A stretch of DNA of 29,506 nt from an uncultured Clostridia bacterium (GTDB lineage Bacteria; Bacillota; Clostridia; Lachnospirales; Anaerotignaceae): assembly GCA_937901125.1 (NCBI GenBank), contig CALCGT010000014.1:1-29506 (forward strand), given 5' to 3'. This document shows positions 6,893 through 14,696 of this stretch, piece after piece. The notes under the pieces were generated by a model. The model saw nothing but the letters and a program-made list of their open reading frames with translations. It had not been told where the DNA came from and made no database searches. The position numbers and the translations under genes were made by a program. The stretch's first letter is position 1; each line of letters starts with the position of its first letter.

Positions 6893-8155
6893 TTAGTCCT
6901 CTTCCTTGCGGATATGGGCACCCATGGCCCGCAGCTTTTCATCGATCTTATGATAGCCCCGTTCGATATGGTATATATCGCTGATCTCTGTCTCGCCCTT
7001 TGCCGCCAAAGCAGAAAGGATCAGCGCTGCCCCCGCCCGCAGGTCTGTGGCCTTTACCTTCGTTCCTGTCAGGGTATCCACCCCTTCAATCACAGCACTG
7101 CGGCTGTCTATCTTGATATCCGCTCCCATCCGCTGCAGCTCCCCCGCATGGATAAAGCGATTTTCAAAAACTGTTTCCGTAATAACACTGGTGCCCTTTG
7201 CCACCGTCATCAGGCTCATAAAGGGTGCCTGCATATCCGTGGGGAAACCGGGAAAGGGCATGGTTTTGACCTGCACGGGATGGAGCTTTCCTTTGCGATA
7301 GACCCGCAGGCCCTCCTCCGTCATTTCTATTTTCACATTGCACTCTGCCAGCTTTGCGATGACAGGCTTCAGGTGTTCCTCCTGCACGTTTTCCAAAAGG
7401 ATATCTCCGCCGGTAATGGCTGCCGCTGTCATAAAGGTGCCTGCTTCGATACGGTCTGGAATGACAGTATGGGTGGCACCATGGAGTTCTTTGACACCAT
7501 TGATGGTAATGGTATCGGTGCCGTCTCCTTCCACATCGGCTCCCATCTCCCGCAGGAAATCCGCCAGATCGCAGATTTCCGGTTCTGCCGCCGCATTTTC
7601 GATCACCGTTTTTCCCTTCGCCAATGCCGCTGCCAACAGAATGTTTTCCGTGGCTCCCACACTGGGAAAATCCAGATAGATCTCGCCGCCCCTGAGGTTT
7701 TTCACCTGCAGTTCAACCACACCATGCTCCTGTTTATTTTTCGCCCCCATAACCTGAAAACCCTTCAAATGGAGGTCGATGGGTCTGCTTCCGATCTGAC
7801 AGCCGCCGGGCAGAGGCAGACGGGCGCAGCCGCACCGTCCCAGCAACGCCCCTGCCACCAAAAAAGAAGCCCGCATCTTCCGTGCCATTTCGTATAATCC
7901 TTCCACATTGGAGATCTCTTCTGCCTGCACCCGCATGATCTCCTTTTCCTCATCAAAAAACACCCGTGCCCCCAACTCCTGCAGCAGCTTCGCCATATAC
8001 TGCACATCGGAAAGGGGCGGCACATTTCGAATCTCACAAACCTCCTTGGTCAATAAACAAGCCGCCAATATGGGCAAAACGGCATTTTTTGACCCACTGA
8101 TCTTCACTTTTCCCCGCAGACCTTCGCCTGATCCTTCAACAATAAATTTTTCCAT
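6893..8155 (-). CDS. murA: UDP-N-acetylglucosamine 1-carboxyvinyltransferase MurA
   Basis: First committed step of peptidoglycan synthesis: transfers enolpyruvate from PEP to UDP-GlcNAc in the cytoplasm. The 420-residue protein has the SGSKNAVLP substrate motif (K23, N24), the catalytic loop PGGCQIGSRPIDLHLKG with C119 (Cys form, the fosfomycin-sensitive type) and the repeated inside-out alpha/beta domains. ATG 8155 follows GAGGGATGCGGG. No strong terminator is seen before ftsH, 231 bp downstream. Clostridia often carry two MurA paralogues, and which one this is cannot be told here. Confidence 0.95.
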   Translation of the reverse strand: MEKFIVEGSGEGLRGKVKISGSKNAVLPILAACLLTKEVCEIRNVPPLSDVQYMAKLLQELGARVFFDEEKEIMRVQAEEISNVEGLYEMARKMRASFLVAGALLGRCGCARLPLPGGCQIGSRPIDLHLKGFQVMGAKNKQEHGVVELQVKNLRGGEIYLDFPSVGATENILLAAALAKGKTVIENAAAEPEICDLADFLREMGADVEGDGTDTITINGVKELHGATHTVIPDRIEAGTFMTAAAITGGDILLENVQEEHLKPVIAKLAECNVKIEMTEEGLRVYRKGKLHPVQVKTMPFPGFPTDMQAPFMSLMTVAKGTSVITETVFENRFIHAGELQRMGADIKIDSRSAVIEGVDTLTGTKVKATDLRAGAALILSALAAKGETEISDIYHIERGYHKIDEKLRAMGAHIRKEED

Positions 8156-8228
8156 CCCGCATCCCTCGCATCCTTAAAGAATTTGCTGAAAGTAGTATGC
8201 CCGCAGAAAGAAAAGTAAGTCCCGCAAG

Positions 8229-8257
8229 AAATAAGAAAGTGAACGAAAAATTGTCAA
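8229..8257 (-). promoter_or_regulatory. Possible murA promoter
   Basis: On the minus strand TTGACA (8252-8257), a 17-bp spacer and TTATTT (8229-8234). The -35 is perfect and the -10 is weak. It is back-to-back with the tRNA-Gly promoter at 8288. Confidence 0.4.
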
Positions 8258-8287
8258 ATAGAGGAAAAATTTTAATAAAAAACAGGC

Positions 8288-8316
8288 TTTACAGAAAGAA
8301 AGGATGATAGTATAAT
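8288..8316 (+). promoter_or_regulatory. Promoter upstream of tRNA-Gly
   Basis: TTTACA (8288-8293) and TATAAT (8311-8316) with a 17-bp spacer. The expected start near 8323 leaves an unusually long leader of about 80 nt before the tRNA. Confidence 0.75.
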
Positions 8317-8403
8317 AATAGCACTGGAGAAAAGACCTCGAGTCCTGAATACTCTCCGTCGTTTGCTCCCCAAATAAGATATGAAATATATTTTTTATAC
8401 CCT

Positions 8404-8474
8404 GCGGATGTAGTTTATCGGTAGAATGAAAGCTTCCCAAGCTTTAGAGGCGGGTTCGACTCCCGTCATCCGCT
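8404..8474 (+). tRNA. tRNA-Gly (CCC)
   Basis: A 71-nt cloverleaf: acceptor GCGGATG with CATCCGC, anticodon stem AAAGC/GCTTT around TTCCCAA (anticodon CCC), T-arm GCGGG-TTCGACT-CCCGT, no CCA encoded. It reads GGG codons. Confidence 0.93.
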
Positions 8475-8477
8475 TTT

Positions 8478-8505
8478 GCCCCTTCGCAAAGCAAGGGGCT
8501 TTTTT
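8478..8505 (+). terminator. Terminator of tRNA-Gly
   Basis: GCCCCTT (8478-8484) pairs with AAGGGGC (8493-8499) and is followed by six Ts. Confidence 0.9.
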
Positions 8506-8510
8506 CATGC

Positions 8511-8532
8511 AAAAAAGAGTCCTTTCGGACTC
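8511..8532 (-). terminator. Terminator of the wal operon
   Basis: GAGTCC-TTTC-GGACTC (8517-8532), followed on the minus strand by six Ts (8511-8516). It closes the transcript ending in walI, convergent with tRNA-Gly. Confidence 0.85.
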
Positions 8533-8541
8533 CTTTCTTTT

Positions 8542-9399
8542 TTATTTATTTACGATCTGGCAGGTATAGGCATTGATGATATAAGGCTCTGTCTCGTCCA
8601 TCAGATAAATGCGGTAGCAGGGCTCCAGAGAAATGACAGCCATATCCGCCGAACCGCTTTCCATCTGGTCATAACCCAGTTCGATCCGATAGATGGTAGC
8701 TTCCCCTTTTTTTGTTTCATTCTTTTTCCATTCCCGCATAAAGGTCAGCAATGCTTCATCGGAATAGCTGATATCCTGTTTTTCGCCATTGTAACCCCTT
8801 ACAGGACAATAGTTAAATGCGATCTTTCGGATCCCATCCTGGGTCACCAACAGAGAGAAATAATTGGAAAACACATTTTCCCGTTTATACACACCATAGA
8901 AATTCACACGGAAGCCCTCTGCTTCTTCTATCACGATAGGCTCTCCATAGGTACCGAAGAAATGCTCGGTCCCATCCATAAATTTTTCTGCGATACGCTG
9001 GGCCTCCCCCCGGGTCAGGCCTTCTTTTCCCATAGCTATGGTTCCTTTTTCCCAGTGACCATAGGCACCTTTCAGCACCAACATGGCATCCTGCCCCCGA
9101 TAGATGGTCTGGTCGCCTTTGGCTGTAACGGTTGTTTTTTCACTACCAAAGAACAAACGCTCCAAGGTCTCCTTGTTATAAGAAGGGATCTCCACCGCCA
9201 GTCGGGACATAGGCGAATGTTCCGTCAGCAAGTCTGTATACATGGTGATGCCGTTTTGAGAGAGAACCTCAAAGATGGCACGTTCCTGGGCCGCAGTCAT
9301 GGTATTTTCCTGCCTTTGCTGATAATTTAGCCCCGCCAGCACCGCATTGATCAGCACCAGCAGGATAATGACGAACTTCTTCGCATTCCCCCATTCCAT
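8542..9399 (-). CDS. walI: Wal two-component accessory protein WalI (YycI-like)
   Basis: A 285-residue protein with one N-terminal membrane anchor (WGNAKKFVIILLVLINAVLAG) and an extracytoplasmic domain, in the place and with the shape of YycI, which with YycH modulates the sensor kinase WalK in Firmicutes. ATG 9399 is chosen over ATG 9405, because AAAGGAGG then lies six bases upstream rather than abutting the start. It begins 20 bp after walH and is the last gene before the operon terminator. No yycJ-type hydrolase or htrA follows, unlike the Bacillus operon. Confidence 0.8.
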   Translation of the reverse strand: MEWGNAKKFVIILLVLINAVLAGLNYQQRQENTMTAAQERAIFEVLSQNGITMYTDLLTEHSPMSRLAVEIPSYNKETLERLFFGSEKTTVTAKGDQTIYRGQDAMLVLKGAYGHWEKGTIAMGKEGLTRGEAQRIAEKFMDGTEHFFGTYGEPIVIEEAEGFRVNFYGVYKRENVFSNYFSLLVTQDGIRKIAFNYCPVRGYNGEKQDISYSDEALLTFMREWKKNETKKGEATIYRIELGYDQMESGSADMAVISLEPCYRIYLMDETEPYIINAYTCQIVNK

Positions 9400-9419
9400 G
9401 CACATCCTCCTTTCTCAAA

Positions 9420-10832
9420 TCATTCCCCCGCAGCCACACCGGTCAGCTCCTTTTCCTGATCCGTATCTACCACAAAGGTATAATCATACAGCGTTACAAA
9501 CCATTTCAGGCGCATACTGCCTGTCAGGTCTACATGGTAGCCCAGAGAGATATTTTTCACATCGGTAATATCCTTTTCTTCCACAATGGCTTTATAGGTC
9601 TTGTTTGCATCATCCAACGCATCGATAAACTGCACATTGATCCGCTCATCCTTTTCTACCATCTGGCTGAAATTCACCGCATAGCGGCGATATTCCTTGA
9701 CCGCCTGATTCCGCAGGGTCACCTCGATGGCATGAGGTGAACCGATACGATCCCTGAGAGACTGGGATAGATTCACCGGCAGATCGTCCACCACATAATC
9801 AAAGTAATAGATGACCTCGTTATTGATGGTACGTTCGATATTCGCCAGATAAATATCCGTTTGCAGAGAATTATCATTTTTCAGGAAATTACAGCAGATC
9901 TGGTAGCCTTCCAAAAGCCCTGTCCGCTCATCCCCGGCATAATTTTCATAGCTATAATATTCTAAAACCTTTTCTTCCGGGTAATATTTGACTACCGTTT
10001 CGCTGTCACTGAAGGTATAGATACCATCTTCATTTCGTTCGCTCCAGTCCACGGAAAAATTACGGAAGAAGTTTTTCACGGTATTTTCCAGCGTTGCACG
10101 GCTGGGTTCGCCGTCCTTTTCAAAAACAAATTCTCTTTCCAGTGCCGCATATTGATAGGGCAGACGTGCCCACTGGGGAAGGAACATATTGCGCCACAAA
10201 ACAGAGGCACTGGTCCTCTGCCCTGTGGAAACATAGAGCATGTCGCTGTCTTCCGTGGTCAGTGCTTCATACAGGGCAGTGGAAGCCCCACTGCCATCCC
10301 CACGAAACAAAACACATTCATTAGTTTCGGAATTGACAAAATACGCCTGACTTTCTTCTCCGCTTCTTTTTGCTGGTACAATGGTGATATAATCGAACTG
10401 TTCCAGTTTCTGATTGGTCTTCAATTCTTTATAATTCACCAGATATTCCTCCGAAGCGATCATAAAGTCATACTGCATGACAATACAGCGATTGGCAAGG
10501 ATCTCCTTCCAATCTGCTGTACTTTTTTGAGGTACTGTTTCTTTTTGGGATAAAATCTCCCCTAAAGCCCTGTTTGCCATATCCAGCATGGCACTATTCC
10601 CCACTTCGTCAGGATAATAGACGGAAAACGTACCTTCGCCCTCCCCAACGGCATATCGAGTGGCAAGGAGGACGTCCCCGTCGGCTCCCTGTTTATCGGA
10701 AGTAAAATAGTTTGTCAGGGCATAAAAAAAGTTATGGCCGTTTGTTCCTTCCAGCCATAACTCTCCTGTCTGACAAATCGCAGTTATGACCAAAGCAACA
10801 ATGACAAAATTCATAATTTTGTATAATTTCAT
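9420..10832 (-). CDS. walH: Wal two-component accessory protein WalH (YycH-like)
   Basis: A 470-residue protein with an uncleaved N-terminal membrane helix (MNFVIVALVITAICQTGELWL) and a long extracytoplasmic region, including the strand-rich repeat seen in YycH. In Firmicutes YycH forms a membrane complex with YycI and WalK. Start ATG 10832 follows GGTGGGA. It lies 42 bp after the small secreted protein gene and 20 bp before walI, consistent with co-transcription. Sequence conservation in this family is low, so the call rests partly on context. Confidence 0.8.
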   Translation of the reverse strand: MKLYKIMNFVIVALVITAICQTGELWLEGTNGHNFFYALTNYFTSDKQGADGDVLLATRYAVGEGEGTFSVYYPDEVGNSAMLDMANRALGEILSQKETVPQKSTADWKEILANRCIVMQYDFMIASEEYLVNYKELKTNQKLEQFDYITIVPAKRSGEESQAYFVNSETNECVLFRGDGSGASTALYEALTTEDSDMLYVSTGQRTSASVLWRNMFLPQWARLPYQYAALEREFVFEKDGEPSRATLENTVKNFFRNFSVDWSERNEDGIYTFSDSETVVKYYPEEKVLEYYSYENYAGDERTGLLEGYQICCNFLKNDNSLQTDIYLANIERTINNEVIYYFDYVVDDLPVNLSQSLRDRIGSPHAIEVTLRNQAVKEYRRYAVNFSQMVEKDERINVQFIDALDDANKTYKAIVEEKDITDVKNISLGYHVDLTGSMRLKWFVTLYDYTFVVDTDQEKELTGVAAGE

Positions 10833-10874
10833 TTGATCCCACCGCTTTTTCTATTCAATTTGATTTTTGGTTTC

Positions 10875-11315
10875 TCATCTTAAAGTCGCATTCAGACCGG
10901 GCAGGGCAATCATCCGCTGCAGTTGGCTTTTCACTGCCTGGGGGATGCGCTTTACCACCACTTCTGTGATGCCGTCTTTCCCCTCCACAGTCATTGCGAT
11001 ATAATTATTTCCTCTTTCCAGAGGAAGAGTCGTACTAAACAGCCCCAAAGAGCCTACGGTGATGGTATGAGTATAACATTCTGCCATTTTACCGAAGCGA
11101 TCCAATTTGGAGATGGTAAAGGTGATCTTCGCACCAGGCTGTGCTTCGCCATAAAGGATACGGCTTTCATCAAAGGTGCATTCGATCTCCTCACTTTCCA
11201 CATCCAGCCCACTGGTAATCGTTACAGGGGCTTCCGCAGCCAAGACGCTGACAGGAGAAAAACAGAATACCGCCGCCAAAATCAAGCCGACCAGTTTCTT
11301 TTTATATGCTTTCAT
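10875..11315 (-). CDS. Secreted Ig-like protein in the wal operon
   Basis: A 146-residue protein with a clear signal peptide (KKK, hydrophobic core, cleavage likely after SVLA at 26) and one beta-sandwich-like domain with GEAQPGAKITFTISK and YTHTITVGSLGLFSTTLPLERGNNYIAMTVEG, reminiscent of bacterial Ig-like/'emp24-like' repeats in exported Clostridial proteins. No enzyme motif is present. It sits between walK and walH, following its own promoter, four WalR-type half-sites and a structured leader. This suggests an extracytoplasmic partner or sensor component of the Wal system; that role is inference. AAGGAGG lies 10 bp before ATG 11315. Confidence 0.75.
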   Translation of the reverse strand: MKAYKKKLVGLILAAVFCFSPVSVLAAEAPVTITSGLDVESEEIECTFDESRILYGEAQPGAKITFTISKLDRFGKMAECYTHTITVGSLGLFSTTLPLERGNNYIAMTVEGKDGITEVVVKRIPQAVKSQLQRMIALPGLNATLR

Positions 11316-11355
11316 AACCTGTCACCTCCTTGTTGCTGTCATTTGGCCATGCTTC

Positions 11356-11453
11356 GGCGAAGCATTGCTGAAGCCTTCTGCTTCATCAATCCATTTGCTC
11401 CGCAAACTTTTGCTGTTCTTCTGCATTTCCGCCTACAAGCAGTCGAAATGCAG
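11356..11453 (-). promoter_or_regulatory. Structured 5' leader element, copy 1
   Basis: Read on the minus strand: stem I CTGCATTTC/GAAATGCAG (11445-11453 with 11421-11429) capped by a loop holding CTGCTTGTAG; hairpin II within AGTTTGCGGAGCAAA (11394-11408); hairpin III TGAAGC/GCTTCA; then a hairpin around ATGCTTCGCCGAAGCAT (11349-11365). The same order and two nearly identical core motifs occur in the pgi leader at 16330-16432, where the stems have other sequences but still pair. It lies in the predicted 5' untranslated region of the small secreted gene at 10875-11315. Confidence 0.6.
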
Positions 11454-11483
11454 CCCCGCAGCAAGTTTTCTCCACCTATTACG

Positions 11484-11538
11484 AGTATAACGCATGAAGG
11501 TTACAATTATGTTACAACACCCTTACAGTTCTCTAACA
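11484..11538 (-). promoter_or_regulatory. Wal-accessory promoter with four WalR-type half-sites
   Basis: On the minus strand TGTTAG (11533-11538), TGTAAG (11522-11527), TGTAAC (11511-11516) and TGTAAC (11500-11505) follow one another at exactly 11-bp steps. The last two form a perfect TGTWAH-N5-TGTWAH WalR box. TATACT (11484-11489) follows 10 bp later as a -10 element; the half-sites cover the -35 position, which has no good hexamer (ACATAA). This is the layout of activation by an OmpR/PhoB-family regulator. B. subtilis PhoP uses a related four-repeat array, so a PhoP-like protein is the alternative. Confidence 0.65.
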
Positions 11539-11598
11539 ATATTCTCCAACGAGGACCAGCGGTAAAGATCCCCATAAGATCAAGGTTTTCCGACTGTT

Positions 11599-13422
11599 TT
11601 ATGTGCTGCTCTCTTCCCGCTCATAATCGAGGATGGGACGTTCCTTCGGGAACCACATGGTCATGGTCGTTCCCTTGCCATATTCACTTTCTGCCGTCAG
11701 TCTGCCGCCATGGCTTTCCATGATCTCCTTGGCAATGGCAAGGCCAAGGCCGGTGCCGCCCATAGCGCGGCTGCGGGCTTTATCCACACGATAGAAACGT
11801 TCAAAAATACGAGGCAGATCCTCTCGGGAAATGCCCATGCCCGTATCCTTCACATGGATCTTGTAATACTGTTCATCCTCTGTGATATAGATACGGATGG
11901 TAGCCTGCTCCAGGCTGTATTTGATGGCATTGGTCACGATATTATTGACTACCTGACCAACACGGTCTCTGTCCCCATGGATCACTACCATATGTTCAAA
12001 AGGCTCGAAGGACAGATCCTGTCCCTTCGCCTCTGCATGGATCTTATTCTGGCGGACGGTCATATTCAGGAAATCATTCATTTCGATTTCCGTAATATCC
12101 AGACGCACCTGTTTGTTATCGAAGCGAGTCAGCTGCAGCAGGTCGCGGACCAGGAAGGCCATACGGTCTGCTTCGCTGTCAATGATACCAAGGAAATCCA
12201 TGGCAATCTCTTTATCATCAATGGCGCCTTCGATCAATGTCTCTGTATAGCTTTTTACGGTGGTCAGAGGCGTTCTCAGTTCGTGAGAAACGTTGGCCAC
12301 AAATTCTTTCCGCATATCATCCAGTTTCTTCTGCTCTGTGATATCCTGCAGCACAACGACCAGACCTTCCACTTTCCCATCCTTATCGTAATAAGGGGAA
12401 AAATTGGCATTGATAAACTGCTTGCCTACAGGGAAAATGACTTTCTTGGAAGGTTCGTTCCCCATATCCAGATAAACAGAAGAACTGATATCGTAAGCAC
12501 GGATAAATTCCGTAAAATCCATTTCCATTTTTTCCACACCCAGCATCACTGCCGCAGCCGCATTGGCCAGCATCAGCTCGCCATCCTTGCTGAAAGAAAT
12601 CACGCCATCGCTCATGTTATGGAGCAAAATTTCCAGTCGGTTCTTTTCTCTGGAAATTTCCGTCATATTTTTTGCCAGTTCCAAAGCCATGTAGTTGAAG
12701 CTGCTGGTCAGCTGACCAATCTCGTCGCTGCTTCTTACCTTCAGGCTCTGGTTCATGTTCCCCTCAGCCATGCTCTTGGCGCCTTTGGTCAGTGCCAAAA
12801 TAGGCCCTGTCAGGGTCTGGGCGAATACATAACCCATGACAGCCGCCAAAAACAGCGCAATGGCAACGGCTGCCACGATGGTATTGGTGGTTTCGTTCAG
12901 GCTGGTCTGCATATCGCTGGCATCCAGTCTGGTATAGATAATATAGGTGGTCTCCCCTTCGCCGGTTCCCGCTTTCACGGGTGCCGCATAGCTCATCCAT
13001 TCCCGCAGAAGCCCAAAGGAATCGGTACTCTTTTTCTGGGTAGAAAAAGAGGTCATACCATTCATGGCTGCGATGATGGATTGATCCGTATAAATGGGAT
13101 AGGGTGCTTCCGTCACAGTGGTAGACGCCAGCGTCTCCCCGTCCACATCCAAAATATTCCCCTGAATCCCCACGGCATTGGAGACCGTTCGCAGCAGCTT
13201 CACCTGAAATTCATTGGGATCGCCGCCCTCGATCACCTGTTCATTGATTTTTTCTGCATAAGTCTCTAATTGCTGTCTGGATTTATCGATCTCAATATTC
13301 CGCAGGGACAGCAGGATATAGGTCCCGCTGACGATCATAACGATCAAGACCAAGCCCAGATACATCACAATGAGCTTCCATTTAATACTACGCAAAAGCT
13401 TTTCCCTCGCTTTTCTTAGCAA
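11599..13422 (-). CDS. walK: Sensor histidine kinase WalK
   Basis: A 607-residue membrane kinase: TM1 (about 16-38), an extracytoplasmic sensor of about 140 residues, TM2 (181-203), HAMP (about 204-256), PAS (about 262-365), HisKA with H380 in SHELRTPLTT, and an ATP-binding domain with NIVTNAIKYS, DTGMGI and GTGLGLAIAKEI. This is the WalK (YycG) domain order, and it follows walR. The TTG at 13422 overlaps the walR stop by 7 bp; a second TTG at 13395 has a better site (GAGGG) and may be the real start. Phosphorylates WalR to control cell-wall hydrolase genes. Confidence 0.92.
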   Translation of the reverse strand: MLRKAREKLLRSIKWKLIVMYLGLVLIVMIVSGTYILLSLRNIEIDKSRQQLETYAEKINEQVIEGGDPNEFQVKLLRTVSNAVGIQGNILDVDGETLASTTVTEAPYPIYTDQSIIAAMNGMTSFSTQKKSTDSFGLLREWMSYAAPVKAGTGEGETTYIIYTRLDASDMQTSLNETTNTIVAAVAIALFLAAVMGYVFAQTLTGPILALTKGAKSMAEGNMNQSLKVRSSDEIGQLTSSFNYMALELAKNMTEISREKNRLEILLHNMSDGVISFSKDGELMLANAAAAVMLGVEKMEMDFTEFIRAYDISSSVYLDMGNEPSKKVIFPVGKQFINANFSPYYDKDGKVEGLVVVLQDITEQKKLDDMRKEFVANVSHELRTPLTTVKSYTETLIEGAIDDKEIAMDFLGIIDSEADRMAFLVRDLLQLTRFDNKQVRLDITEIEMNDFLNMTVRQNKIHAEAKGQDLSFEPFEHMVVIHGDRDRVGQVVNNIVTNAIKYSLEQATIRIYITEDEQYYKIHVKDTGMGISREDLPRIFERFYRVDKARSRAMGGTGLGLAIAKEIMESHGGRLTAESEYGKGTTMTMWFPKERPILDYEREESST

Positions 13423-14117
13423 TCAAAATAATAGCCAACGCCTCTTTTTGTCAGAATATACGCCGGTTTGCCGGGGTCATCCTCGATTTTTTCCCGCAGA
13501 CGGCGGATGGTAACATCTACCGTACGCACATCGCCGAAATATTCATAGCCCCAAACCTTTTCCAGCAGAGTTTCTCTGGAAAATACCTGTCCCTTCTGGG
13601 CAGAAAGGAATTTCAGAAGCTCGAATTCCCGCAGAGTCAGGTCTATGATCTTGCCATCCTTGCGCACCTCGTAGCGGTCAGGGTTCAAGTCCAGTCTGCC
13701 AAAATTACCCTCTGCCGCCGCGGTCTTTTCTTCCGCTACAGGCTCTTCCCGAAAAGCAGATTTCCGCAGGTTCGCCTTCACACGAGCCATCAACTCCCTG
13801 ACGCCAAAGGGCTTTGTCACATAATCATCGGCCCCCAGTTCCAAGCCCAGAACCTTATCCAATTCTTCCGCTCTGGCTGTCAGCATGATGATGGGTGTAT
13901 TTTTCTTTTCTCTGATTTTTTTGCAGGCTTCATAGCCATCCATTTTGGGCATCATGATATCAAGCAAAATCAGGTCAGGATTTTCTTCCATGGTCTTTTT
14001 TACGCCTTCTTCCCCATCGGCCGCCTTGATGACCTGATAGCCTTCTTTTTTCAAATTAAACGCAATGATATCGACGATATTTTTTTCATCGTCAACAATC
14101 AGAATCTTTCTCTCCAT
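13416..14117 (-). CDS. walR: Response regulator WalR (OmpR/PhoB family)
   Basis: A 233-residue protein with a receiver domain (VDDEK, phosphoacceptor D53 in LLDIMMPKMDG, TAR, K in VTKPF) and a C-terminal winged helix (LTLREFELLKFL ... VRTVDVTIRRLREKIEDDP ... RGVGYYF). Very close to WalR/YycF, the essential cell-wall regulator of Firmicutes. ATG 14117 is chosen because GAGAGGGAAAG sits just before it and the family starts MxKKILIVDDE; the longer open frame to 14150 has no site. First gene of the wal operon, with its own strong promoter. Confidence 0.95.
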   Translation of the reverse strand: MERKILIVDDEKNIVDIIAFNLKKEGYQVIKAADGEEGVKKTMEENPDLILLDIMMPKMDGYEACKKIREKKNTPIIMLTARAEELDKVLGLELGADDYVTKPFGVRELMARVKANLRKSAFREEPVAEEKTAAAEGNFGRLDLNPDRYEVRKDGKIIDLTLREFELLKFLSAQKGQVFSRETLLEKVWGYEYFGDVRTVDVTIRRLREKIEDDPGKPAYILTKRGVGYYFDC

Positions 14118-14169
14118 TCTTTCCCTCTCCCTTCGGAAAGCTTTGTGCATATAACTCTATAACGTCATA

Positions 14170-14198
14170 ATTATACAAGAAAAAACGGGAAAAGTAAA
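14170..14198 (-). promoter_or_regulatory. Promoter of walR
   Basis: On the minus strand TTTACT (14193-14198), a 17-bp spacer and TATAAT (14170-14175), about 50 bp before the walR start. An inverted repeat CATTTCTG (14199-14206) / CAGAAATG (14227-14234) adjoins it on the upstream side, between this promoter and the divergent one. Confidence 0.8.
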
Positions 14199-14212
14199 CA
14201 TTTCTGTCCATC

Positions 14213-14241
14213 TTGCCAAAACCGTCCAGAAATGCTATTTT
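14213..14241 (+). promoter_or_regulatory. Probable promoter of the 86-residue protein gene
   Basis: TTGCCA (14213-14218), a 17-bp spacer and TATTTT (14236-14241), diverging from the walR promoter. The right arm of the CATTTCTG/CAGAAATG inverted repeat lies inside the spacer, so a protein bound there could affect both directions. Confidence 0.5.
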
Positions 14242-14282
14242 TAATATAGAGAAGAAAACTGCCCCAAAAAGGAGGAATTTCC

Positions 14283-14543
14283 ATGAGTATCTTAGGTACA
14301 AAAAATAAAGTCATTGCGGGGGATTATCCAGACGGCAAGGTCATGGTTTCCGATGGAAAAGTGGTTCTGTCCATCAACCTTGGCAATATGATCGTGCTGA
14401 ACAAAAAAATGGTAGCCAGCCATACAGTAGAAAGCGAAGTCAAAGGAAATCATAAAATTTCCATCACCTTTGCCGACGGCAAAAAAAGCCTGCTGGAGTT
14501 GGATGATAAACTTTTCAAAGCCCTGCTGACCCAGCTGTTTTGA
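14283..14543 (+). CDS. Small hypothetical protein divergent from walR
   Basis: An 86-residue protein of unknown function. It is rich in beta-prone alternating residues (KVMVSDGKVVLSINLGNMIVLNKKMV, ISITFADGKKSLLELD) and ends in a short helix (DDKLFKALLTQLF). No signal peptide, membrane segment or catalytic motif is visible. AAAGGAGGAATTTCC precedes ATG 14283, so expression is likely. It resembles a small beta-barrel or PH/SHOCT-neighbour type fold, but I do not recognise a family. Confidence 0.7.
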   Translation: MSILGTKNKVIAGDYPDGKVMVSDGKVVLSINLGNMIVLNKKMVASHTVESEVKGNHKISITFADGKKSLLELDDKLFKALLTQLF

Positions 14544-14696
14544 AAAAACATTTGCAAACGATAGAGGAAACCCTTGAAAATCCATTGTTTGATGCCTTGT
14601 TAAAGAATCTTTGCGCTTCCGATTCTGGGTTGTAAAAGTATAACTGCTTTTCTTTCTATAAAAATCCTTCGATAATAAACCTAAGGAGGCAAAAGA

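Noticed and set aside
6821..7897. A 358-codon open frame on the plus strand
   Set aside because: Mostly antisense to murA, with His/Cys-rich sequence of no recognisable fold.
8174..8440. An 88-codon open frame on the minus strand upstream of murA
   Set aside because: It covers the divergent promoters and tRNA-Gly, so it cannot be a gene.
11710..13269. A 519-codon open frame on the plus strand
   Set aside because: It is antisense to walK, has no ribosome binding site and no domain-like sequence; it reflects the codon bias of walK.
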